Of a DNA stretch of 28,981 nt, positions 1 through 7,106 are shown piece after piece. The translations under genes were made by a program, and so were the position numbers. The notes beneath the pieces were generated by a model. It saw only the letters and a program-made list of their open reading frames with translations. It did no database searches and had not been told where the DNA came from. The DNA comes from an uncultured beta proteobacterium (GTDB taxonomy: Bacteria > Pseudomonadota > Gammaproteobacteria > Burkholderiales > Rhodocyclaceae). Where the stretch lies: the NCBI GenBank assembly GCA_903910495.1, contig CAIVZW010000593.1:1-28981 (forward strand), read 5' to 3'. Positions within the stretch are counted from its first letter, which is position 1; each line of letters opens with the position of its first letter.

Positions 1-431
1 CGCGCTCGGGCTTCATCGCGCACTTGGCGTTGAGGGCTTAGCGTGAAAGTCGCACGAGCGACTCTTGAATCTCCCCTCGCCCTCTGGGAGAGGGGTCGGG
101 GGTGAGGGAAACGGGCAAGCCTTCGTCTTTCATCATGTTGGGTGGCGCCTCATCCATGCCCGTTAGGCTGAAGACATCTGTTTTTACTGGATTTCCGACC
201 GATTAATGCTCCGGCCCGATGAAGTATGAAACTATCGTCATACCGGCGAAGGTGACCGAAGGAAATGTGCCCCGCAGGCAACGGGGCCTTGGGCTCAAGT
301 CCTCCTGGGGGACGACTTCATACATTTGCGGGCCGGATCAATAATAAGTTCTTCAGATACTTGTGTGGAACGTCTCGGAGTTCAGTGTGGATGGCGTCGG
401 AGAGTAGTGTGGTCTATCCAGACAAATTGTC
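1..431. other. gene-poor stretch, no supported gene
   Basis: I see no convincing gene here. Short open frames exist but resemble no family I know. A plus-strand frame open from base 2 to a TGA ending at 46 could be the tail of a gene lying left of the window, but it is too short to judge. The stretch contains the GC-rich REP-like repeat at 72-108 and a small hairpin with arms at 269-274 and 282-287 (GCCCCG/CGGGGC) that has no T-run. It reads like decayed intergenic DNA next to the ATPase remnant. Confidence 0.5.
72..108. repeat. REP-like GC-rich inverted repeat
   Basis: The sequence contains CCCCTCGCCCTCTGGGAGAGG followed by a GGGGTGAGGG block. The CCCTC-type left half pairs with the GAGGG-type right half, giving a stem with a short loop. 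Very similar 'ctcgccctctgggagagggg' motifs are common as dispersed intergenic repeats in beta- and gammaproteobacteria (known from memory). Copy number in this genome cannot be seen from one window, so the repeat call rests on motif resemblance and the internal symmetry. Confidence 0.55.
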
Positions 432-455
432 TCAGCATTTTGGCTGCTGAGACAA
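427..455. terminator. 11-bp perfect hairpin at the end of the ATPase remnant
   Basis: Arms 427-437 (TTGTCTCAGCA) and 445-455 (TGCTGAGACAA) are perfect inverted repeats around a 7-nt loop. The hairpin overlaps the stop codon of the minus-strand DUF4143-like tail. Only a short T-run (TTTG) follows on the minus strand and none on the plus strand, so it may be a weak terminator or simply a structural relic. Confidence 0.4.
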
Positions 456-646
456 TAAAACATCTACCGCCTGGATCGGGTTCATGACTTCAATTCCGTC
501 ACGCAACGGGTAGACTTCCTTCCCCGCTCGATCTCCCATGAGAGGGTTGTTTTCCCTGCTTGGCGAGGGCCAACAAGAACAACAGCGGGAAACTGCCTTA
601 GCAGTTTTTCGATGACAGGCTTGATTGTTCGTGGCTTCGTTTCCAT
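432..646 (-). pseudogene. remnant of an AAA/DUF4143-type ATP-binding protein
   Basis: Reading the minus strand from an ATG at 646, the first 40 or so residues match the start of the AAA_14/DUF4143 ATPase family: a lead-in LLRQFPAVVLVGPRQAGKTT carries the Walker A motif (GPRQAGKTT). The frame loses similarity right after Walker A. In another minus frame, 524-432 reads GKEVYPLRDGIEV and then a leucine-rich tail, which resembles the C-terminal strand of the same family ('GdexYPLrdGi'). The 250-300 residues expected between them are missing, so an internal deletion plus frameshift appears to have joined the two ends. These ATPases are usually mobile, stand-alone accessory genes (400 or so residues). 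The N-terminal match is clear; the C-terminal match is from memory and weaker. Confidence 0.5.
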
Positions 647-835
647 CCGTGCATTTGACACATTGAATGTTGGAATTGCACGGATTATAGATGTTTGGCA
701 GCCGCTTTTGCCCGGTGAATTCCTCATCCAACCAATCGGCCAGTCGTGCCAAATCGATTCCGAAGGTGACCTCCTCGCGCACCGTCTCGTAGCCATCATC
801 GTACACAGCCGCGGCAGCGCAGTGAGGGCAAGTGG
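640..835 (-). pseudogene. unassigned minus-strand coding-like fragment
   Basis: A minus frame running from about 835 down to 640 looks protein-like: CPHC near its start, then TVREEVTFGIDLARLADWL and a second cysteine group CVKC. It has no ATG start; the only in-frame candidate is a GTG at 806, which lies after the CPHC. A stop lies just upstream of the fragment near 867-869, at the edge of the palindromic element. It could be a truncated small zinc-ribbon protein that once preceded the ATPase gene. I do not recognise the family, and it may be spurious. Confidence 0.2.
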
Positions 836-863
836 AATGCGCTGTATCACTATTCTCGCATCG

Positions 864-963
864 TGATTAGCCACAAAATTCAGCACGTCATTCCGGGTTC
901 TGCCCTCTCGGGCAGCCCCGGAATGACATTTTTGGGGTTTCGGCTGAACGTTGTGGCTAATCA
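864..963. mobile_element. 100-bp palindromic MITE-like element
   Basis: The ends are perfect 13-bp inverted repeats: TGATTAGCCACAA at 864-876 and TTGTGGCTAATCA at 951-963. Nested inside is a second inverted repeat, GTCATTCCGGG (887-897) with CCCGGAATGAC (917-927), and inside that CTGCCC (900-905) with GGGCAG (910-915) around a TCTC loop. Short CAGC/GCTG steps also pair between the layers. The core 'GTCATTCCGGG' resembles intergenic repeats common in proteobacteria. ATTTTT follows the inner stem at 928-933, so it might also terminate transcription. No clean target-site duplication is seen; TCTCGC occurs near both flanks but not directly abutting. Confidence 0.55.
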
Positions 964-1082
964 GGTCTCGCTTTGGCGTGACTGCCTACTGGCTCAGTCG
1001 TCAAAGCTACAAGCCAGAATTGATAACGCTTCTTTCTCTCCCCTGCGACCCTCGTGGATACTGGCTCTCAGTCATACGTTGC

Positions 1083-1976
1083 TCATCGCAACGTCCCTTG
1101 AGCCAAAAGAAAGTCGAGCGCAATACCGAAAAAAATGCTGGCACCAATCCAGTTGTTGTGCAGAAATGCCTTGAAGCAGCGCGCCGGCTCGCGTTGCCGG
1201 ATCAGCGTGAAGTGATACGCGGCTATAGTGGCGGCAACTCCCAGACCGGCATAAAACATCCACCCCATATGCTGCCGGTAACCGACCCAGGCGATCAACG
1301 CCAGTGTTATGGCGTAACAGGCCATAACGGCCGCCACATCGAAGCGGCCAAAAGTAATGGCCGATGTCCGGATGCCGATGCGCAGATCGTCGACGCGGTC
1401 GACCATCGCATACTCGGTATCGTAGGCCATTGCCCAGAACACATTGGCCAGCAGCAGCCACCACCCGGCCATCGGGATGGTATCGAGCTGCGCAGCGTAA
1501 GCCATTGGAATGCCAAAACCGAAAGCCACGCCGAGATACGCCTGCGGAACGGCGAAGAAGCGCTTGGTCAATGGATAGCTGGCGGCAAGAAAGAGGGCCA
1601 CGACCGATAGGCCGACGAGGTACCAGCTGTGGAAGGGCAGGATCAGGCAGAATGAGCAGATCACCAGCACGCCGAACAGGATCAGTGCCTCTTTCGCCGA
1701 CACTTTGCCGGAAGCCAGCGGTCGCTCACGGGTACGCGCCACATGCGGATCGAAATCGCGGTCGGCAAGATCGTTGATCACGCAACCGGCCGAACGCATC
1801 AGCACCGTGCCGAGCACGAAGATCCACACTACCCACCAGTCTGGTTTTCCTAGTGAGGAAAACCACAGCGCCCAAAGCGTGGGCCAGAGCAGCAGCAGGA
1901 TGCCGATCGGCTTGTCGAGCCGCATTAGTCGCTCGTATTGCTCTAGTCTTTCGAGGATTCTGGTCGTAGTTGTCAC
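1083..1976 (-). CDS. ubiA: 4-hydroxybenzoate octaprenyltransferase UbiA
   Basis: UbiA transfers a polyprenyl chain to 4-hydroxybenzoate, the membrane step of ubiquinone synthesis. The 297-residue length is normal for the family. The N-terminus ([20 protein letters not shown]) is the characteristic UbiA opening. Both prenyl-diphosphate/Mg sites are present: N68-D69-x2-D72-x3-D76 in NDLADRDFD, and D186-TEYAMVD-x2-DD197. Many hydrophobic segments indicate a polytopic inner-membrane protein. The start is a GTG at 1976; no strong ribosome binding site is visible, but the conserved N-terminus supports it. It is divergent from the polysaccharide genes and is probably the conserved chromosomal flank of the locus. 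Confidence 0.95.
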   Translation of the reverse strand: MTTTTRILERLEQYERLMRLDKPIGILLLLWPTLWALWFSSLGKPDWWVVWIFVLGTVLMRSAGCVINDLADRDFDPHVARTRERPLASGKVSAKEALILFGVLVICSFCLILPFHSWYLVGLSVVALFLAASYPLTKRFFAVPQAYLGVAFGFGIPMAYAAQLDTIPMAGWWLLLANVFWAMAYDTEYAMVDRVDDLRIGIRTSAITFGRFDVAAVMACYAITLALIAWVGYRQHMGWMFYAGLGVAATIAAYHFTLIRQREPARCFKAFLHNNWIGASIFFGIALDFLLAQGTLR

Positions 1977-2201
1977 AGTCTTGTCACAGCCAAGGGGAAT
2001 ACAAGGAGCGATCAGTAAGTGTGGAGATTACGATATAATGGCGCGCAAATAATAACAAGCTTGGTGTGAGCCAGTTGCGAAGCTAGGCGGCTTTCCCTCA
2101 GTTATCAGATAAACCAGCCAGTAGGCTTTTGATCTGTTCAGTTGTGTTCTATTTACGGAATTTTCGCCTGCCAATCCGAGTTGCCAGAGTAGAAAGAACT
2201 T
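1977..2201. promoter_or_regulatory. divergent intergenic region between ubiA and the polysaccharide operon
   Basis: These 225 bases separate two divergent genes and should carry both promoters. A perfect TATAAT lies at 2034-2039 on the plus strand, but no good -35 is found 16-18 bases upstream. On the minus strand a weaker pair (TTGTTA and TATATC, spacer about 15) could serve ubiA. No ops/JUMPStart element (GGCGGTAG) is present. Promoter positions are therefore tentative. Confidence 0.3.
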
Positions 2202-3014
2202 GTGCAGACAGGAAGTAAATTCGCTTTAGACTTGAGCAAGGCTCAGCTTGATCTCATTGGGGGTCTCGCAAAAGCTCCCCTATGGTGGTCGCTTGCATGG
2301 CAAGACACCAAGCAGCGTTATCGCCGCTCATTTCTCGGTCCGTTCTGGATAACCGTGAGCACCGGCGTTCTTATTGGTGCAATGGGGCCGTTGTACGGCG
2401 CACTTCTCGGTCAGAATGTATCCAGCTACCTCCAGCATCTCGCCATTAGCCTAATCATCTGGTTTTTCATTTCGGCTTTGATCAACGAAGCAGGTAGTAC
2501 TTTCGTTGGCGCAGAAGGCTATATCAAGCAGGTTGCGTTGCCCTTGTCTGTCCATATTTTCCGGCTCCTTGCCAAAAATGTTGTCATGCTGGCCCACAAT
2601 GCCCTGATTATTGTGCTGGTGTTGATATTTTTACCGCCAGCACACTGGGGCGATATCTGGCTGTTTCCTTTCGGGTTGCTACTTGTACTGGGTAATCTGT
2701 TCTGGATAGTTCTTTTTCTGGCAGTATTTAGTGCGCGATTCCGCGATATACCGCAACTTGTCACCAACATTGTTCAGGTGGCATTTTTTCTGTCGCCCAT
2801 CATATGGAGAGCCGACATGCTCGGGCCAAAAAATCGGTTCGTCGCTGACTTCAATCCGCTCTACCATTTCATCGAGGTGATTCGAGCGCCTTTACTTGGA
2901 GAGCCAATCCACGCGGTAAGTTGGATCGTGACCGTGTGCTTGCTGGTGCTGGGCAATGTGGGGGCTTTTCTTGTCTTTGCCCGTCTACGGGCCAGAGTCC
3001 CTTACTGGCTCTGA
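2202..3014 (+). CDS. ABC-2 type polysaccharide export permease (Wzm/KpsM-like)
   Basis: This is the membrane subunit of an ABC transporter that moves a lipid-linked polysaccharide across the inner membrane. It has 270 residues, normal for Wzm/KpsM (about 260). The N-terminal cytoplasmic part (WWSLAWQDTKQRYRRSFLGP) is the typical ABC-2 permease signature, followed by about six hydrophobic segments. The family motif near the C-terminus is seen as FLSPIIW and FNPLYHFIEVIRAPLLG. It starts with GTG at 2202, the first possible start after an in-frame TAG, with only a weak purine stretch upstream. The ATPase gene follows after 4 bases. It is the first gene of the plus-strand train. Confidence 0.92.
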   Translation: MQTGSKFALDLSKAQLDLIGGLAKAPLWWSLAWQDTKQRYRRSFLGPFWITVSTGVLIGAMGPLYGALLGQNVSSYLQHLAISLIIWFFISALINEAGSTFVGAEGYIKQVALPLSVHIFRLLAKNVVMLAHNALIIVLVLIFLPPAHWGDIWLFPFGLLLVLGNLFWIVLFLAVFSARFRDIPQLVTNIVQVAFFLSPIIWRADMLGPKNRFVADFNPLYHFIEVIRAPLLGEPIHAVSWIVTVCLLVLGNVGAFLVFARLRARVPYWL

Positions 3015-3018
3015 GATC

Positions 3019-3741
3019 ATGGCCGTTATCCAAGCACACAATCTGGTGGTGGAGTTCCCGATCTACAGTTTTACGGGGCATCGTTCCTTCAAGAAAAGCC
3101 TCTTGAATCTGGCGACTGGTGGAATCCTTGCAAAGGACGCGGCTAATCGTGTCGTGGTTCGCGCGCTCGATAACCTCAACTTCGAGTTTCACGAAGGTGA
3201 TCGCGTGGGACTGATCGGAAATAATGGCTCTGGTAAGTCAACTCTGCTACAAGTGCTGGCCGGGATTTATGAGCCTGTGGCGGGCGACTTGACGGTGGAT
3301 GGCCGCATTACCTCAATGCTCGGGATAACACTAGGCATGGATGCCGAAGTGACTGGTGTAGAAAACATCTATCTGCGAGGCCGATTGATGGGTCTATCTC
3401 ATCACCAGATCGACGCTTTGGTGGACGACATCGCCGATTTCGCCGGCATCGGCGATTTCCTGAATTTGCCCATGCGAACCTATTCGAGTGGCATGGCCAT
3501 GCGACTCGCATTTGCAGTGGCGACTAGCGTTGATGCAGATATCATTCTGATGGACGAGTGGCTGAGCGTTGGCGATGCCGAGTTCGTGCAGAAGGCAAAA
3601 TCCAGGATTACCCATATGATGGAAAAGGCTCGGCTTGTCGTCATTGCATCCCATAATCATGCACTGATAACCGACCAATGCAATAAAATTATCGAGCTCG
3701 AGCATGGAAAGATTGTGTCAGAAACCACGAGTGTGAGATAA
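3019..3741 (+). CDS. ABC transporter ATP-binding subunit for polysaccharide export (Wzt/KpsT-like)
   Basis: This is the ATPase partner of the preceding permease. In 240 residues it has Walker A GNNGSGKST (67-75), signature YSSGM (155-159), Walker B IILMDE (175-180) and the switch histidine in ASHN (212). The frame is open further upstream, but the ATG at 3019, four bases after the permease stop, gives the expected N-terminus. It ends shortly after the nucleotide-binding domain: the extra carbohydrate-binding domain of E. coli O8/O9a-type Wzt (about 430 residues) is absent. By family knowledge this points to an exporter that does not itself read a terminal methyl or phosphate cap. Confidence 0.93.
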   Translation: MAVIQAHNLVVEFPIYSFTGHRSFKKSLLNLATGGILAKDAANRVVVRALDNLNFEFHEGDRVGLIGNNGSGKSTLLQVLAGIYEPVAGDLTVDGRITSMLGITLGMDAEVTGVENIYLRGRLMGLSHHQIDALVDDIADFAGIGDFLNLPMRTYSSGMAMRLAFAVATSVDADIILMDEWLSVGDAEFVQKAKSRITHMMEKARLVVIASHNHALITDQCNKIIELEHGKIVSETTSVR

Positions 3742-3743
3742 AA

Positions 3744-4742
3744 ATGGCAAAACCAATTGCAGTAGTAACGGGCGGTGCTGGTTTCATCGGCAGCCACATG
3801 GTCGACTTGTTGCTGGAGCGGGGATTCGTAGTTCATGTCATCGATAGCCTCGTTGGCGGGTGTGAGGCTAACTTGGCGCACGTGGCGACTCTCCCGGAAG
3901 TGAAGGTTGAGTTTCGGGATATTAGAAGCTACGCCTCGGAAGATTCATTTTTCAAAGAGGCTCAATTCGTATTTCACTTTGCGGGTATCGGCGATATTGT
4001 TCCTTCAATCGAGAAGCCGCTGGAATATATGTCGGCAAACGTTCAGGGAACGGTGCATATGCTTGAATGCGCGCGCCATGCAGGAGTAAAAAAGTTCGTC
4101 TATGCGGCGTCCTCATCCTGTTATGGGCTGGCGGAAGTGCCAACGAAGGAATCGGCCCCCATTGCGCCGCAATATCCCTATGCGCTCAGCAAGAATCAGG
4201 GCGAGCAGGCAGTGATGCACTGGAACAAAGTCTATGGACTGCCCGCTAACGCAATTCGAATCTTTAATGCATATGGAACACGCTCACGCACCACCGGAGC
4301 CTACGGTGCTGTATTCGGAGTTTTCTTGAAGCAGAAACTTGCAGGAAAGCCATTCACAGTAGTGGGTGATGGAGCACAAACGAGGGACTTTCTCTATGTT
4401 ACGGATGTTGCATCTGCGTTTCTGGCAGCAGCTGAAACGAATTACAACGGCCAAACTTACAACATAGGGGCAGGTAAACCTCAATCAGTGAATCGCTTGG
4501 TGGAGTTGTTGGGAGGGGATACTATCAATATCCCAAAAAGGCCGGGGGAGCCAGATTGCACCTGGGCAGATATAACAAAAATACAGAAAGAGTTGGGCTG
4601 GCAGCCAAAGGTTACGTTCGAAGAGGGTGTGTCAAGAGTTGTCGCCAATATCGAGTATTGGCGTGATGCCCCTCTTTGGGATCCAGAATCGATCAAGACC
4701 GCCACCTACTCGTGGTTTCGCTATCTCGGGGAGCAGAAGTGA
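3744..4742 (+). CDS. NAD-dependent epimerase/dehydratase (extended SDR, sugar nucleotide)
   Basis: This is a sugar-nucleotide SDR enzyme of 332 residues, typical for UDP-glucose 4-epimerase and NDP-sugar dehydratase relatives. TGGAGFIGSH at 9-18 binds NAD. The catalytic set is the serine run at 123-125 (AASSSCYG) and Y146-x3-K150 in YALSK. The later RIFNAYGTRSR and DFLYVTDVA segments are usual substrate-binding blocks. It starts 2 bases after the exporter ATPase and overlaps the next gene by one base (TGATG). It most likely epimerises or dehydrates an NDP-hexose for the glycan; the exact substrate cannot be read from the sequence. Confidence 0.9.
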   Translation: MAKPIAVVTGGAGFIGSHMVDLLLERGFVVHVIDSLVGGCEANLAHVATLPEVKVEFRDIRSYASEDSFFKEAQFVFHFAGIGDIVPSIEKPLEYMSANVQGTVHMLECARHAGVKKFVYAASSSCYGLAEVPTKESAPIAPQYPYALSKNQGEQAVMHWNKVYGLPANAIRIFNAYGTRSRTTGAYGAVFGVFLKQKLAGKPFTVVGDGAQTRDFLYVTDVASAFLAAAETNYNGQTYNIGAGKPQSVNRLVELLGGDTINIPKRPGEPDCTWADITKIQKELGWQPKVTFEEGVSRVVANIEYWRDAPLWDPESIKTATYSWFRYLGEQK

Positions 4743-5335
4743 TGAATGCAGATACCTCCATGAATCTGATGGATATCAAGTCTCGTATCAGCCAGTTTGC
4801 TAGTGTCTTGAACATGACACAGGTGACTGACAATCATGGCGTGTCCTTGGAGACAGAGTCGGCCATGGGCATTATGCTTGGCATACTCAAAAATCTCCGT
4901 GTGTCGGGAAGCTCTCTTTTCGTCATCGGCAACGGTGGAAGTGCCGCAGTCGCCAGCCACGCAGTGACCGATTTTCTGAATATGGGGCGATTGCGTGCAA
5001 GCACCATACATGATCCCTCACTTATGACTTGCATGGCGAACGACTATGGTTACGAGACCGCTTATGCCGGCATCCTTTCTGTTCTCGCCCGGCCAGAGGA
5101 CGTCCTGATTGCCATCAGTAGCTCTGGGCGCTCTCTCAACATTATCAACGCCGTGACAGCGTTCCGCGACGCTGGTGGGATCACACTCACTTTGAGTGGG
5201 TTCGATTCAGTCAATATCTTGCGCAGTCTTGGGCATTACAACATCTGGCTTGATTCGAATGAGTATGGCTTCGTCGAAATTGGCCATGAATTCCTTTTGC
5301 ATAACCTGGCGGATCGTCTTCGCATAGGCATGTAA
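4742..5335 (+). CDS. SIS-domain phosphosugar isomerase, GmhA-like
   Basis: A 197-residue SIS-domain protein of GmhA size. The phosphosugar-binding loops are clear: GNGGSAAVASH near 64-74, and SSSGRS further on. A C-terminal EIGHEFLLH matches the conserved region carrying the catalytic histidine of GmhA (sedoheptulose 7-phosphate isomerase). However, the residues aligned with E. coli Asp61 and Glu65 (numbers from memory) are not acidic in the same way: the segment reads AAVASHAVTD instead of a CDAMHFAEE-like pattern. It may therefore isomerise a different ketose phosphate. I chose the ATG at 4742, coupled to the upstream stop, over a longer in-frame extension from 4676 that would overlap the upstream gene. 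Confidence 0.82.
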   Translation: MNADTSMNLMDIKSRISQFASVLNMTQVTDNHGVSLETESAMGIMLGILKNLRVSGSSLFVIGNGGSAAVASHAVTDFLNMGRLRASTIHDPSLMTCMANDYGYETAYAGILSVLARPEDVLIAISSSGRSLNIINAVTAFRDAGGITLTLSGFDSVNILRSLGHYNIWLDSNEYGFVEIGHEFLLHNLADRLRIGM

Positions 5336-5402
5336 GAAGTGCTCTCCACAGCCAGATTCAACAATATTCACAACTCTCGTCAAGAAAAGGCTATAAGCAA
5401 AA

Positions 5403-6401
5403 ATGACTGAAAAGAAAAAGATACTGGTCACGGGCGGTGCAGGTTATGTTGGAGCGGCACTGGTGCCACAACTCCTCGGGGCTGGCTACAAGGTCAAAGT
5501 TCTGGATTTATATCTGTATGGTCACAATGTGCTTGACGGAGAAAGGGGTAATCCGGATCTTGAAGAAGTGGTGGGAGATATTCGTAACCGTTCGCTGCTT
5601 GAGAAAGAGATTCCCGGTTGCGATGTGGTGATTCATCTGGCATGTATCTCCAATGATCCGAGCTACGACCTTGATCCACAACTTGCAAGATCGATCAACT
5701 ACGATGCGTTCATTGATCTGGTGAAAGTGTCAAAGGGCAATGGCGTAAAGCGGTTCATTTACGCGTCATCCTCGAGCGTCTATGGCATCAAGGATGTTCC
5801 GGACGTTACCGAGGATATTCCGCTCGAACCGTTGACCGACTATTCAAAGCACAAAGCGCTTTGCGAAGAATTTCTCCTGAAGGAGCGCGCCCCAGGATTC
5901 ACGGTATTGATAGTCAGACCCTCGACTGTTTGTGGTTACTCGACGCGCCTTCGCTTGGACCTGACAGTCAATATCTTGACTACCCATGCGATCAATAACG
6001 GCAAGATCACCGTTTTCGGCGGAGAGCAAATGCGACCGAATCTGCACATTGATGACATGGTGAGTGTTTACCTTGAAGCGCTAAAATGGTCGGATGCGGC
6101 AATTGATGGGAAGATATACAACGTCGGCTACCACAACTTCAAAGTCAAGGACATCGCCGAGATGGTTCGTTGTGTCATTGGCGAGAAGGTTCAGATCGTC
6201 ACCACGCCGACTAACGACAATCGCTCGTACCATGTCTCCTCCGAGAAGATTCGCCGTGAACAAGGCTTTGTGCCAACCCGAACAATTGAAGATGCAGTAC
6301 GCGACCTACGTAAGGCATTTGACGCGGGCAAGGTGCCAAACTCAATGACCGATGATGCCTACTACAACATCAAGCGGATGCAGCGATTCCGGTTGCGCTG
6401 A
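5403..6401 (+). CDS. NAD-dependent epimerase/dehydratase (second extended SDR)
   Basis: The second sugar-nucleotide SDR of the block, also 332 residues. It has TGGAGYVG at 10-17, the serine run at 122-125 (ASSSSVYG) and Y147-x3-K151 (YSKHK). The motif HLACISNDPSYDLDP and the late PNLHIDDM are typical of a subgroup of NAD-dependent epimerases found in O-antigen and capsule loci. It is clearly related to the first SDR in fold but not a recent duplicate. It lies 67 bases after the SIS gene and 18 bases before the HAD gene. It probably acts on an NDP-sugar as epimerase, reductase or dehydratase; the reaction is not determined by sequence. Confidence 0.88.
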   Translation: MTEKKKILVTGGAGYVGAALVPQLLGAGYKVKVLDLYLYGHNVLDGERGNPDLEEVVGDIRNRSLLEKEIPGCDVVIHLACISNDPSYDLDPQLARSINYDAFIDLVKVSKGNGVKRFIYASSSSVYGIKDVPDVTEDIPLEPLTDYSKHKALCEEFLLKERAPGFTVLIVRPSTVCGYSTRLRLDLTVNILTTHAINNGKITVFGGEQMRPNLHIDDMVSVYLEALKWSDAAIDGKIYNVGYHNFKVKDIAEMVRCVIGEKVQIVTTPTNDNRSYHVSSEKIRREQGFVPTRTIEDAVRDLRKAFDAGKVPNSMTDDAYYNIKRMQRFRLR

Positions 6402-6419
6402 CATCAATTCGATCAAATC

Positions 6420-7106
6420 ATGGCTATGGGAGCGGGTTCAATCCGACCGGAATTCAATCCGGTTCGGATCGGCTTGGATTTCGACAACACCATCGTGAGC
6501 TACGACGAGTTGATGTCTGATATCGCTGTAGGCTGGGGTTTAATCGATGCCGGACTAAGACGAAACAAGAAGATCGTCCGCGATCAGTTGCGCAGTCTAC
6601 CTGATGGCGAAAGCCACTGGCGGCGACTCCAGACCTATGCCTATGGCGAGGGTATGGCGCAAGCCCGACCCATGGACGGTGTCCTGGATTTCCTGAGATT
6701 TTGTCGGGCGAAAAGCATTCCGATCTGGATCGTCAGTCACAAGACTGAGTACAACAATTTCGGCCCGCCTACCGTCAATCTTCGCCAGGCAGCCATGCAA
6801 TGGCTGGCAAAGCATGGTTTCTTCAACGAAGCGATTACAGGGCTAATTCCGGCGCGTGTGTTTTTTGAAACCACTAGGGAGGAGAAGGTCGCCCGCATTG
6901 CCACCTTGGCGGTTAGCCATTTCGTCGACGACCTTGATGAGACCTTTCTGGAGCCGACGTTTCCGCCTGATGTCGGCAAGATTCATTTTGTTTCGCATGG
7001 AGAGGCATCCAGTGTTCCGGGAGCGCTGGATGCTGCCACGTGGCCCGCAATTCTGGCCCACATTCAATCTATCGCTGCTGGGCAGAGCGCGGCGGTCTCT
7101 GAATGA
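6420..7106 (+). CDS. HAD-superfamily phosphatase
   Basis: A 228-residue haloacid-dehalogenase fold enzyme. All four HAD motifs can be placed: nucleophile D20 and acid D22 (DFDNT), S106 in IVSHK, K156 in EEKVAR, and D170-D171 in FVDDLDE. Such enzymes remove phosphate from small phosphorylated sugars, as GmhB does in heptose synthesis, though this is not an obvious GmhB. The next gene begins in its stop codon (ATGA), so the phosphatase and the kinase behind it are probably translated together. Two nearby ATGs (6420, 6426) are possible starts; neither has a strong ribosome binding site. Confidence 0.82.
   Translation: MAMGAGSIRPEFNPVRIGLDFDNTIVSYDELMSDIAVGWGLIDAGLRRNKKIVRDQLRSLPDGESHWRRLQTYAYGEGMAQARPMDGVLDFLRFCRAKSIPIWIVSHKTEYNNFGPPTVNLRQAAMQWLAKHGFFNEAITGLIPARVFFETTREEKVARIATLAVSHFVDDLDETFLEPTFPPDVGKIHFVSHGEASSVPGALDAATWPAILAHIQSIAAGQSAAVSE

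Noticed and set aside
1077..1093. Perfect 6-bp hairpin (CGTTGC/GCAACG) overlapping the ubiA stop codon, as a terminator
   Set aside because: The stem is short and no T-run follows on the minus strand, so it does not look like an intrinsic terminator.
951..1610. 219-residue plus-strand open frame across ubiA
   Set aside because: It is antisense to a clearly real ubiA gene, has no recognisable domain and no ribosome binding site; it is a shadow frame.
4676..4741. Upstream extension of the SIS isomerase
   Set aside because: It overlaps the end of the SDR gene; the TGATG-coupled start at 4742 gives the family-typical length.
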